A DNA stretch of 13,446 bases from Lachnospiraceae bacterium (GCA_003542935.1 DPJQ01000020.1:14333-27778), one strand, 5' to 3'. Positions 7,438 through 13,446 are shown, counted from the stretch's first letter. Numbers and translations: made by a program. The notes: generated from the sequence alone by a model not told the origin.

Positions 7438-8910
7438 CTACTTCTGCCATACCCCCGCCACCAGCACGGTCATATCGTCGGCTGCGGCAAACCGGCACAG
7501 ATTCAGCACCTTCTCCAGAATGCGGCGGCTCAGTTCCGCCGGCGTGCCTCCCGTCGTATGTAAGATGATCTCCTGCATCAGCGACGTCTGCCGCTCCGGA
7601 GGCAGGGCCTCCAGCACTCCATCCGTAACCATGACCACGTAATTGCCGGGGAACAGCTTCTTGCGGGCTTTCTCATAGTCCGACTGCATCTGCAATCCCG
7701 GAGCCATGCCCGGCAAACTGACACATTCCACATACTGTTCCCGGAAAATAAAGGAAGCGCAGGCTCCCGCCTTTAAAAATTCACACATCCCCGTATACAG
7801 ATTCACCTGGCAGACATCCATGGTAGCGTAGGATTCGTCATCGCATTTAATCAGTGCCGCCGTATTGATCATATGAAAAGCCGTCTCCTTGGTAAACCCG
7901 CATTCTACAAGCTCCTCCAGGAGATTCAACACATGCTCGCTGGTCTGTTTGGCCGCCGGCCCTGACCCCATACCGTCGGACAGACATAAAAAGGTCTGTC
8001 CCTGTCCCTGCAGCACGCCGTAGCTGTCCCCGCACACAGCCTCCCCGTCCTTCATCCTCCGGGACACTCCGTACAAAAGCTCATAGCTTACATCTTCCGT
8101 GAAAGCAAAAAGCTGGTATTTCTCTCCCGCAAACAGTTTCTGATTCTTCTCCGGCACCAACTTTCGGCTCATCAACCCGGACAGGGCTCTGGCGATATCC
8201 TGGGTGGACACGGTTCTGCCGTTTTTCGTCCTCATGGAAACAAACAGCCGAATCCTGTGATCCCCCTGCTCACAGAGCCAGGCTTGTCCTGTCACCAGGC
8301 CATGGCGGGAGGCATAGCCTTTAAGCCGCCGCATCTGGTTATCCGTAAGCGGCTGAAACCGCTTGATTTCTCTGGCGGTCTGCTGCATCATATGGGAGAT
8401 TTCCCGAAGCTGCATAGCCGAGGACAGCCGTACATCCACCATACGCTGCTGCCAGAATTTTTCCCGATAATACTCCCGGACACAGATTTCCAAACTCCCT
8501 GCCGTCTCCCGCCCACGGCTGCAAAGGCCCAGCCATTCACCCATATGGCTGTCAAACTGTTCCCTCTGCTCATCGGCCAGAAGCCGGGCCATTTCCTCGA
8601 TGCAGGCCTGCCTGCGATGCATCCCGGACTGCTCACAGGCAGAGAAATAGCTGCAGTCACGACAGCATTTTTTATAGAACCTGTCCCAAATCTGTCTTTC
8701 CGTCTGCCCTTCCCGAACGTTCCCTGCGGGCGGCATCTCATAAAAAGTATCCGCCAGACTATGGAACGCCTCCGCCTTCAGCTGAATATCCCTGTCCTGG
8801 GGAATCTCCCTGATCCATAACTGTCCCCGCCTGCTTAAAACAGATTTTGCCATGTCCCGGGCAATCAGTAGTACACCTGCCGCGAGCATGGCAAAGAATA
8901 GCTGCTGCAT
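7438..8910 (-). CDS. spoIIE: Stage II sporulation protein E, short form (PP2C-type phosphatase)
   Basis: In sporulation SpoIIE dephosphorylates the anti-anti-sigma factor SpoIIAA, which leads to release of sigma F in the forespore. The C-terminal PP2C domain (about 280-488) is complete: GDSYG (D295), LSDGMGSG (D312), VTDGVLEA (D430) and AADDMTVLV (D478, D479). A cysteine cluster CCRDCSYFSAC at 82-92 corresponds to the conserved cysteine stretch in the SpoIIE central region. The protein has 490 residues, whereas the B. subtilis protein has about 827. The missing part is the ten-helix membrane domain; only one hydrophobic segment, about 4-18, remains. The ATG at 8910 has AGGGGG 8 nt upstream and there is no room before it for the missing helices. 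Position between divIC and tilS matches other Firmicutes. Confidence 0.93.
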   Translation of the reverse strand: MQQLFFAMLAAGVLLIARDMAKSVLSRRGQLWIREIPQDRDIQLKAEAFHSLADTFYEMPPAGNVREGQTERQIWDRFYKKCCRDCSYFSACEQSGMHRRQACIEEMARLLADEQREQFDSHMGEWLGLCSRGRETAGSLEICVREYYREKFWQQRMVDVRLSSAMQLREISHMMQQTAREIKRFQPLTDNQMRRLKGYASRHGLVTGQAWLCEQGDHRIRLFVSMRTKNGRTVSTQDIARALSGLMSRKLVPEKNQKLFAGEKYQLFAFTEDVSYELLYGVSRRMKDGEAVCGDSYGVLQGQGQTFLCLSDGMGSGPAAKQTSEHVLNLLEELVECGFTKETAFHMINTAALIKCDDESYATMDVCQVNLYTGMCEFLKAGACASFIFREQYVECVSLPGMAPGLQMQSDYEKARKKLFPGNYVVMVTDGVLEALPPERQTSLMQEIILHTTGGTPAELSRRILEKVLNLCRFAAADDMTVLVAGVWQK

Positions 8911-8941
8911 AATATTGACCCCCTGTTGCTTAATCAGGGCT

Positions 8942-8988
8942 ATTATACATGGGCCTATCTGAAAAAACTGTCAAAATCGAGTGGCGAA
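8942..8988 (-). promoter_or_regulatory. Candidate Spo0A-activated spoIIE promoter with 21-bp spacer
   Basis: On the minus strand a perfect TTGACA (8969-8974) and a perfect TATAAT (8942-8947) are separated by 21 bp, too far for an ordinary sigma A promoter. B. subtilis spoIIE and spoIIG promoters are known for such long spacers (21 and 22 bp) and need Spo0A bound near -35. Here the plus strand carries TGGCGAA (8982-8988), a full match to the 0A box TGNCGAA, and TGTCAAA (8969-8975), a one-mismatch box overlapping the -35. The region starts 11 nt after the divIC stop and ends 31 nt before the spoIIE ATG. Confidence 0.7.
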
Positions 8989-8998
8989 TTACAGAATG

Positions 8999-9406
8999 TT
9001 ATTTGTTTTCCTTAAAGATTGTCTCATTGTCATAGACAAGCCCAATCTTTTCATGGGCAATTTTCTCCACATACTCATCACTGTCCATGTACTTTTTTTC
9101 TTCCTCGATTTTTTCCGTCCGTTCCTGTTCCGCTTCAATCTCCGCCTCCAGGCCGGCAATCATCTCATTGTTTGTCTCAATTCTCTGCTTCAGCCCGGTG
9201 TTCATCACACCAATCACCGCCAGAAGCACGCACACCACGGCCATGATACACAACATGGCCACCCTGTTCTGCTTTTTATGCTTTCTTCCGTCCGTGCCTC
9301 TCCGATTGCCGTTTGCCTTTCCCATTCTTCGTCCGTTCCCCTCTGTGATCCTTTGTCGCTGCCGTCCGCCGACGGCATAGTTGCAGTTTAACTCTTTTAC
9401 ATCCAT
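8999..9406 (-). CDS. divIC: Septum formation initiator DivIC/FtsB-like protein
   Basis: A small bitopic division protein that partners FtsL and DivIB at the septum. From the ATG at 9406 it has 135 residues: a basic cytoplasmic N-terminus, one transmembrane helix at about 49-69, a coiled coil at about 70-106 rich in Glu and Lys, and the C-terminal DEYVEKIAHEKIGLVY block typical of the family. The start is uncertain. The ATG at 9406 has almost no ribosome binding site; another ATG at 9325 would give 108 residues and has only a distant GAGGGG. Either way it overlaps the end of yabQ, by 131 or 50 bp. The order yabP-yabQ-divIC is conserved in Firmicutes; the yabR gene that follows in B. subtilis is absent. 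Confidence 0.9.
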   Translation of the reverse strand: MDVKELNCNYAVGGRQRQRITEGNGRRMGKANGNRRGTDGRKHKKQNRVAMLCIMAVVCVLLAVIGVMNTGLKQRIETNNEMIAGLEAEIEAEQERTEKIEEEKKYMDSDEYVEKIAHEKIGLVYDNETIFKENK

Positions 9407-9794
9407 TTTTCAACCACTTTATAAGTCTGCCTGCCCGCATGCGTACCCATACACTGCATTTTCTGCACAGACCGGTAAACGCGGCGAAACATTTCCCTCC
9501 TATCCGAACTACAGGAGGGCTTACGGTCCGCTGATACAGCCATGCCCCAAAACAGACGGCTGCGATCTCAAAGAAACGCAGCTTTCCCTGGTAATGGCAA
9601 ATCAAAAATTCAAAAAAAAGCAGTCCCGCACAGATCCAGAACACCAGATCCTCCCTGTCCACCCACTCCTTCCTGTGAGAAATCCCCTTTCTGAAAATGC
9701 GCAGGCTGTCATAGGCTGCTCCCATGACCATACCCAGACCGGCCGTCCGAAGAAACAGTATGGTCTCCGCAGCTACATTTCCCGCAATGCTCAC
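9276..9794 (-). CDS. yabQ: Spore cortex biosynthesis protein YabQ
   Basis: A 172-residue membrane protein of the YabQ family, needed for spore cortex formation in B. subtilis, where it is in the mother-cell sigma E regulon. Three hydrophobic helices are seen at about 9-27, 49-66 and 71-88, with the family motif YDSLRIFRK after the first. The C-terminal 40-50 residues are very rich in Arg and Lys and lie in the stretch that also codes for the divIC N-terminus. The start is GTG at 9794, overlapping the yabP stop as GTGA. No clear ribosome binding site is present, so translation is probably coupled to yabP. Confidence 0.9.
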   Translation of the reverse strand: MSIAGNVAAETILFLRTAGLGMVMGAAYDSLRIFRKGISHRKEWVDREDLVFWICAGLLFFEFLICHYQGKLRFFEIAAVCFGAWLYQRTVSPPVVRIGGKCFAAFTGLCRKCSVWVRMRAGRLIKWLKNGCKRVKLQLCRRRTAATKDHRGERTKNGKGKRQSERHGRKKA

Positions 9795-10075
9795 TGAAAC
9801 ATTTTCTGCAGCAGATGCCTGCCGGCGTCGGCCGCTTTCCTGCTCCTGCTGTACTGTATACTGGTAACCTGGCCGGTGAGCTGTACACTGCCGGTCTCCA
9901 ACGACAGCTCGCCGATATGCAGGTCACTCCCTTTTATGGTCAGGTTCCCACAATCCGTTTCCAGGCGGATCAGCTCCGTATCAAAGGACAACACCTCCCG
10001 CACTCCGCTGATCTGCCCCTCCTGGCAGTTACTCAGGCACAGCTCATGCCCCCGGTTACCCTGTTGTGCCGCCAT
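9791..10075 (-). CDS. yabP: Sporulation protein YabP
   Basis: A small soluble protein of the YabP/YqfC family (94 residues from this start), tied to spore coat and cortex development in B. subtilis. The family pattern is visible: RGHELCLSNCQEGQISGVREVLSFD read in two parts, then LETDCGNLTIKGSDLHI and a beta-rich end. I chose the ATG at 10075 because a run of seven G residues lies just upstream. The in-frame ATG at 10087 gives 98 residues but has no ribosome binding site. The stop overlaps the yabQ GTG. It is the first gene of a yabP-yabQ-divIC unit, 85 nt after rqcP. Confidence 0.9.
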   Translation of the reverse strand: MAAQQGNRGHELCLSNCQEGQISGVREVLSFDTELIRLETDCGNLTIKGSDLHIGELSLETGSVQLTGQVTSIQYSRSRKAADAGRHLLQKMFQ

Positions 10076-10104
10076 AAGCCCCCCCATACTGTCTGCTCAT
10101 CCCT

Positions 10105-10112
10105 ATTATATG
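10105..10112 (-). promoter_or_regulatory. Possible -10 element upstream of yabP
   Basis: The minus strand reads CATATAAT, which contains a perfect TATAAT and also agrees at most positions with the sigma E -10 consensus CATACAnT. Sigma E is the expected regulator of yabP and yabQ. No good -35 for either sigma A or sigma E is seen at the right distance, because the upstream sequence is GC-rich, so this is tentative. Confidence 0.3.
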
Positions 10113-10160
10113 AGCGGCCCGGCCCGTTCAGTACCCCAGTCTGCCGATCGCAGCTGTCAT

Positions 10161-10400
10161 TCAGATATAACGGTACATATCGGCAGCTTCTTCTTTGCGC
10201 ACCGTATCCGTCACTTTGAGGATCTCCGCCTTGACCGTCTTCGTACCAAACTGAATTTCCAGCACATCGCCGGCCTTGACCACCGCCGAGGCTTTGGCCT
10301 GTTTGCCGTTCACCAGCACCCGCCCCGCACTGCAGGCTTCATTAGCTACGGTTCGCCGCTTGATCAGACGGCTCACCTTTAAAAATTTGTCCAATCGCAT
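10161..10400 (-). CDS. rqcP: S4-domain RNA-binding protein RqcP (YabO)
   Basis: 79 residues, almost entirely one S4 RNA-binding domain: MRLDKFLKVSRLIKRR, then ANEACSAGRVLVNGKQAK and VKAGDVLEI. RqcP binds stalled 50S subunits with RqcH and helps to add the C-terminal alanine tails in ribosome-associated quality control. The ATG at 10400 has AAAGGA upstream. It follows hup after the hup terminator and precedes yabP, the usual Firmicute order. Identification rests on size, the S4 signature and context. Confidence 0.94.
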   Translation of the reverse strand: MRLDKFLKVSRLIKRRTVANEACSAGRVLVNGKQAKASAVVKAGDVLEIQFGTKTVKAEILKVTDTVRKEEAADMYRYI

Positions 10401-10419
10401 GATTTTTCCTTTCCATGAT

Positions 10420-10449
10420 AAAAAAAGGAACTGTCACCAGTTCCTTTTT
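10420..10449 (-). terminator. Rho-independent terminator after hup
   Basis: A 7-bp stem GGAACTG/CAGTTCC (10427-10433 with 10438-10444) has a 4-nt loop and is flanked by A and T runs that extend the pairing to 12 bp. Seven T residues follow on the minus strand. It begins 8 nt past the hup stop. The symmetric A/T flanks mean it could also work on the plus strand. Confidence 0.92.
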
Positions 10450-10457
10450 GTTTCTGC

Positions 10458-10733
10458 TTATTTATTGACGAGATCTTTCAGCGCTTTTCCGGCTTTAAAC
10501 TTCGGTGTCTTGGATGCCGCGATCATGATAGATTCTCCAGTCTGGGGATTCCTTCCCTCCCTGGCTGCCCGCTCAGATACCTCAAATGTACCAAAACCTA
10601 CGATCTGCACTTTCTCGCCTTTCTGCAGTTCTTCGGAAACCACTTCCTCGAATGCCTTCAATGCTGCCTCCACATCTTTTCTGGGCAGTTCTGTTTTCTC
10701 CGCCATGGCTGCAATCAATTCAGTCTTATTCAC
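10458..10733 (-). CDS. hup: HU family DNA-binding protein
   Basis: 91 residues, the standard HU length. It is a histone-like dimer that bends and compacts DNA. The signature is complete: GFGTFEV (46-52), the beta-arm tip GRNPQTGE (60-67) with the intercalating proline, and PKFKAGKALK (77-86). The start codon is GTG at 10733, with AGGAGG 9 nt upstream. It has a strong promoter of its own and a terminator, so it is probably a separate highly expressed unit. Placement just before rqcP is common in Clostridia. Confidence 0.96.
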   Translation of the reverse strand: MNKTELIAAMAEKTELPRKDVEAALKAFEEVVSEELQKGEKVQIVGFGTFEVSERAAREGRNPQTGESIMIAASKTPKFKAGKALKDLVNK

Positions 10734-10800
10734 GGGTATTTTCCTCCTGTCTTTCTTATACTCATATATTTTTCCATTTCAGAAAATCACAACAACACTA

Positions 10801-10829
10801 TTTATATACCCGCAGAAAACATTTGTCAA
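10801..10829 (-). promoter_or_regulatory. Strong sigma A promoter of hup
   Basis: On the minus strand a perfect -35 TTGACA (10824-10829) and a -10 TATAAA (10801-10806) are separated by 17 bp. The expected start of transcription lies near 10794, giving a leader of about 60 nt before the GTG at 10733. Confidence 0.85.
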
Positions 10830-10839
10830 GGAAAAGTCC

Positions 10840-10868
10840 CCTATTTTATAGCTTTTAATGAAAATAGG
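10840..10868. repeat. AT-rich inverted repeat upstream of the hup promoter
   Basis: A perfect 8-bp dyad, CCTATTTT (10840-10847) and AAAATAGG (10861-10868), has a 13-nt centre. It sits just upstream of the hup -35 and may be an operator or an AT-rich UP-like element. It has no T run, so it is not a terminator. Confidence 0.4.
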
Positions 10869-10885
10869 CGTTTCAGTTCGGCCCA

Positions 10886-10933
10886 GGACTTTGCACCGGC
10901 CTGACTCGAAGCCAGCCCTTTGGGGCAAAGTCC
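10886..10933. other. Long imperfect hairpin in the 3' region of the Ig-like gene
   Basis: Nine-bp perfect arms GGACTTTGC (10886-10894) and GCAAAGTCC (10925-10933) enclose 30 nt. That interior can form a second stem of six or more bp capped by a UCG loop. No T run follows in either direction, so it is not a standard terminator. It could be a transcript-end stabilising structure, a protein site or a palindromic repeat. I recognise no known RNA family. Confidence 0.5.
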
Positions 10934-10968
10934 GTAAGAACACATCTATTATGCCGGGAGGAAGGACT

Positions 10969-12909
10969 TTATCCGCCGATCTGGTCAAGATTGCCAATGT
11001 ACGTATTATTTACATTGGATGTCGCACTGCCTCTGCCCATGATCCCGCCGCAACGATACCCACTGGCCTGCAAGTCTTCTACTCTGCAATTGGACACGGA
11101 CGCTTCATTATAGCCAACCACGCCTCCGGCATAACCGTAACCGGAACTGCTTATCGACACAGCACTTACCTGGCAACTATTGATATTGCCGCCATTGTTT
11201 CCTGTTATCCCGCCGCTGGCATGGCTGCCTGATGTTGTAATGTTGTTTGATTTCGATATACAGCCCGTTATGGTGCCCTTATTGAGACCGCTGACACCTC
11301 CCGCGTCGCCGTCCTGGGCAACTATGGTGTTTCCGCTGCTTTCACAGTTTTTAACCGTTCCCAAATTTCGCCCAACAATAGCGGCGCTGTTCCACGCGCT
11401 GGCCGTGATGCTGCAGCCCTTCACAAAACAGTTACTGATAATTCCGCTGTTTCCCCCGGTCAACGCAGCTATAGAATTTTTCCCGTTAAAGAAACAGTTC
11501 TCGACGGTCAGATTTTGTACTGTACCTTTTTCTCCGATATTGCAGAAAACCCCGATGCCGTCTGCAGAAGTCGTTGTAGATATATTCTGAATAGCATATC
11601 CACCCCCGTCATAAGTTCCCATAAAAGGAACATCCCAGGTAAAGAGGGGGGTAAAAGAACGCAGATTGACATCAATATTGGCTGTCTGCCTGAAACATAC
11701 GCCGTTATGGGAAGCTACCAGCTTAAGCTGTTCCAGATTGGCCACCAGATAAGGTGATCTCGCAGAACCGTTCCCTCCGGCAAATTCAGACCGGGCATAG
11801 ACGGTAAAATAGTCTGATTTCAGTGATGCACCCGCCGCCTTGACCTCAAAGCAGTAGCTTCCCGCAGACACTTTCGCGCCATAATTGTTGCGCAGATCCC
11901 ACTTACAGGTGGTTTCTACATCCGCGCCCAGGGTTCCCTGTGAGTAGCTGCGTACCATGGTTCCCGCGCCGTCAAGAATATTGACATCCACATCCGCCAC
12001 CGTGTCAGATACGGCAAAGGAGAATACTGCTTCAGAACTATCCTCTGACAGAAGCAGGTCGCCGCCGTCGGCAGAGGCCACACTGCCGGTCATGCTTATG
12101 TTTTTCACCTCTATGGGATATTCTGCATATATTTCTTCACTGTCCCGGTATCCGTTATTATTTGCATCCGAATACGCGGTAATCGTCACGGAGCCTTCAT
12201 TGGACTGTGCCGTCACCAGGCCCTTCGTATCCACTGTAGCGCGGTAATTGTTATTGGTTGTCCACTTAATACGTGATGCCTTGGCATTTGACGGCTTGAA
12301 CGTTATGGAAAGCTGCATGGTTCCTGTCGGCGCCAGTACATTCGCCGGCCCGGAAATCTGCATTCCCTTAGCATTCGGAGATTTCACCGTAATACTGCAT
12401 TTCAACGTCTTTTTGCCGACCGTTGCTTTTACGGTGGCGCCTCCCACCTTTATACCTTTCACTTTTCCGTTCTTGCTCACTGTACATATACTTGTATCAG
12501 AACTGGACCATTTTACCTTCTGAGCGGTTCCCGTCACTTTCAGCTGTACCGTCCCGCCTACGGTAACTTTTGCACTCTTTTTATTGAGCGCAGGTTTTTC
12601 CGTGACCGTAACCTTGCATTTCAAGGTCTTCTTACCGGTTTTTGCCGTGATTACAGCGGTTCCCTTTTTCTTCGCCTGTACTTTTCCGCTCTGGGCCACC
12701 GTACACACGCTTTTCTTTGAACTGGACCATTTGACTTTTCCTGTTGCCCCTTTTACTGTCAGTTTCGCTGTCTTTCCCACCACGAGAGATACTTTTGTCT
12801 TATTGAGCTTAACTGCAGCCGCTTCGCTGCTGACAGGCATGCTGACAACCACCAGAAGAAGCGCCGCCAGCATGAACACTTTTCTGAATACCTTTTTTGA
12901 AATTTTCAT
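10969..12909 (-). CDS. Secreted BIG2 Ig-like / GLUG beta-helix surface protein
   Basis: 646 residues, probably exported: a Lys/Arg-rich start and hydrophobic core precede a likely cleavage near residue 31 (SEAAA). Two tandem BIG2 Ig-like domains follow (about 33-103 and 106-176, sharing KVKWSSS and GKKTLKC), then a third, divergent one (about 182-269) carrying an EF-hand-like loop with D248, N250, N252, D256 and E259. A FlgD-like Ig fold is at about 290-370. The C-terminal half (about 400-640) has GLUG-type repeats of 28-29 residues with cysteines at 494, 522, 550, 579 and 608. No LPXTG motif, membrane anchor or wall-binding repeat is seen. It is probably an adhesin-like or carbohydrate-contacting protein, but the function is not known. 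The ATG at 12909 lies in an A-rich stretch with AAGGAAAA upstream. It follows the mutase gene by 48 nt. Confidence 0.85.
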   Translation of the reverse strand: MKISKKVFRKVFMLAALLLVVVSMPVSSEAAAVKLNKTKVSLVVGKTAKLTVKGATGKVKWSSSKKSVCTVAQSGKVQAKKKGTAVITAKTGKKTLKCKVTVTEKPALNKKSAKVTVGGTVQLKVTGTAQKVKWSSSDTSICTVSKNGKVKGIKVGGATVKATVGKKTLKCSITVKSPNAKGMQISGPANVLAPTGTMQLSITFKPSNAKASRIKWTTNNNYRATVDTKGLVTAQSNEGSVTITAYSDANNNGYRDSEEIYAEYPIEVKNISMTGSVASADGGDLLLSEDSSEAVFSFAVSDTVADVDVNILDGAGTMVRSYSQGTLGADVETTCKWDLRNNYGAKVSAGSYCFEVKAAGASLKSDYFTVYARSEFAGGNGSARSPYLVANLEQLKLVASHNGVCFRQTANIDVNLRSFTPLFTWDVPFMGTYDGGGYAIQNISTTTSADGIGVFCNIGEKGTVQNLTVENCFFNGKNSIAALTGGNSGIISNCFVKGCSITASAWNSAAIVGRNLGTVKNCESSGNTIVAQDGDAGGVSGLNKGTITGCISKSNNITTSGSHASGGITGNNGGNINSCQVSAVSISSSGYGYAGGVVGYNEASVSNCRVEDLQASGYRCGGIMGRGSATSNVNNTYIGNLDQIGG

Positions 12910-12957
12910 TCTTTTTTGTTTTCCTTTCCTTCATCCGCAGGGATTATTTATCGGATC

Positions 12958-13446
12958 TTACATCATCTGATCCGCCATGGCCAGGACTGCAGCACCCAGA
13001 GCCGCGGACTTCTGATCCGCATCTTCCAGGGATGTTCCCTTGATACCATAGTAGAATTTAACTTTGGGCTCGGTGCCGGAAGGCCTTACACATACCCAGG
13101 CATCATCATTCAGATCATAATACAGCACATTGGAGGCGGGCAGGCCCGTGGCGCTCACTTCCCCTGTAACCGCATCGGTGATGGTATCCGCTTTGTAATC
13201 CCTGTATGCCTGTACGGTGTAGCTGCCGATGGTTTTCGGCGGATTCTGGCGTAATGTATTCAAGATGGTCTGAATCTTCTCCAGCCCCTCGATACCCGCC
13301 AGGGTGATGGATTTGACATCCTCCTTATAATAACCGAACTCCTCATACATATCCAGCATGGCATCCCACAGCGTCTTGCCCTGGGTTTTGTAATAAGCCG
13401 CCGCTTCGCAGAGAGCCATGGTGGCTACGATAGCATCCTTGTCCCT
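12958..13446 (-). CDS. Phosphosugar mutase (alpha-phosphoglucomutase type), 5' end cut by window
   Basis: The C-terminal 162 residues of an alpha-D-phosphohexomutase; the frame is open through the right edge, so the start and the catalytic serine domain are missing. The visible part begins RDKDAIVATMALCEAAAYY, as in PgcA-like enzymes of Firmicutes, and has the phosphate-binding loop VRPSGTEPK at visible residues 120-128 of the C-terminal domain. The likely reaction is interconversion of glucose-1-phosphate and glucose-6-phosphate, feeding cell-envelope sugar synthesis and glycogen or maltodextrin use. An in-frame ATG at 13419 is internal, since the conserved residues before it continue the alignment. 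No terminator separates it from the Ig-like gene 48 nt downstream. Confidence 0.93.
   Translation of the reverse strand, partial: RDKDAIVATMALCEAAAYYKTQGKTLWDAMLDMYEEFGYYKEDVKSITLAGIEGLEKIQTILNTLRQNPPKTIGSYTVQAYRDYKADTITDAVTGEVSATGLPASNVLYYDLNDDAWVCVRPSGTEPKVKFYYGIKGTSLEDADQKSAALGAAVLAMADQMM

Larger units (their letters stand above)
10833..10970. repeat. Four alternating AAAGTCC/GGACTTT copies between the Ig-like gene and hup
   Basis: On the plus strand AAAGTCC occurs at 10833-10839 and 10927-10933, and its reverse complement GGACTTT at 10886-10892 and 10964-10970. The orientation alternates strictly. The last copy overlaps the stop codon of the Ig-like gene and the first lies 3 bp upstream of the hup -35. 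Neighbouring copies can pair in several mutually exclusive ways. Function unknown. Confidence 0.6.

Noticed and set aside
8911..8998. tRNA genes before spoIIE, as in B. subtilis
   Set aside because: The gap is only 88 nt and is filled by the promoter-like elements and leader; no cloverleaf is possible.
10821..10829. TTTGTCAAG on the plus strand at the hup promoter, similar to a Spo0A box
   Set aside because: TGTCAA is just the complement of the consensus -35 TTGACA, and hup has an ordinary 17-bp spacer, so there is no independent support for Spo0A control.
10896..10920. TTCGAGTC on the minus strand resembling a tRNA T-loop
   Set aside because: The flanking bases do not form a 5-bp T stem in register and no acceptor, D or anticodon arms are present, so no tRNA is called.
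10862..10933. GGTGCAAAGTCC on the minus strand vaguely like the GCAAAG core of c-di-GMP-I (GEMM) riboswitches
   Set aside because: The upstream helix, the tetraloop-receptor parts and the downstream helix do not match, and the element lies above the hup promoter rather than in its leader.

Overview
The window reads as a chromosomal segment of a spore-forming Clostridium-group Firmicute, most likely a Lachnospiraceae gut bacterium. The reasons are the conserved gene order, sporulation genes (spoIIE, yabP, yabQ), strong GGAGG-type ribosome binding sites, moderately high GC, and lineage-typical proteins (BIG2/GLUG surface protein, RACo-like ASKHA protein, neopullulanase-type GH13). All thirteen genes lie on the minus strand, so transcription runs from position 13446 towards 1.

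In transcription order: the 3' end of an alpha-phosphoglucomutase-type phosphosugar mutase (12958-13446); a secreted Ig-like/GLUG protein (10969-12909); a structured intergenic region and the hup promoter (10800-10970); HU protein (10458-10733) with its terminator; rqcP (10161-10400); yabP, yabQ and divIC, tightly packed or overlapping (8999-10075); spoIIE with what looks like its own Spo0A-dependent promoter (7438-8910); tilS and hpt, overlapping, then ftsH (3577-7377); a long leader with an intrinsic terminator; a GH13 neopullulanase-like enzyme (1256-3355) with its terminator; and a RACo-like 2Fe-2S/ASKHA activator running off the left edge (1-1128).

The middle, from hup to ftsH, is the old Firmicute cluster rqcP-yabP-yabQ-divIC-spoIIE-tilS-hpt-ftsH. 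It joins ribosome rescue, division, sporulation, tRNA-Ile modification, purine salvage and membrane proteolysis. The flanks are accessory: carbohydrate use, a surface protein and a corrinoid-type activator.

The points most worth a second look are: a SpoIIE without the ten-helix membrane domain; a spoIIE promoter with the unusual 21-bp spacer and Spo0A-like boxes; four alternating AAAGTCC/GGACTTT copies between the surface protein gene and hup; a surface protein with a cysteine ladder and an EF-hand-like loop; and a long yabQ/divIC overlap. I saw no CRISPR array, insertion sequence, prophage, tRNA or rRNA. Most of the window is ordinary core genome, and I found no clearly new multi-gene system.
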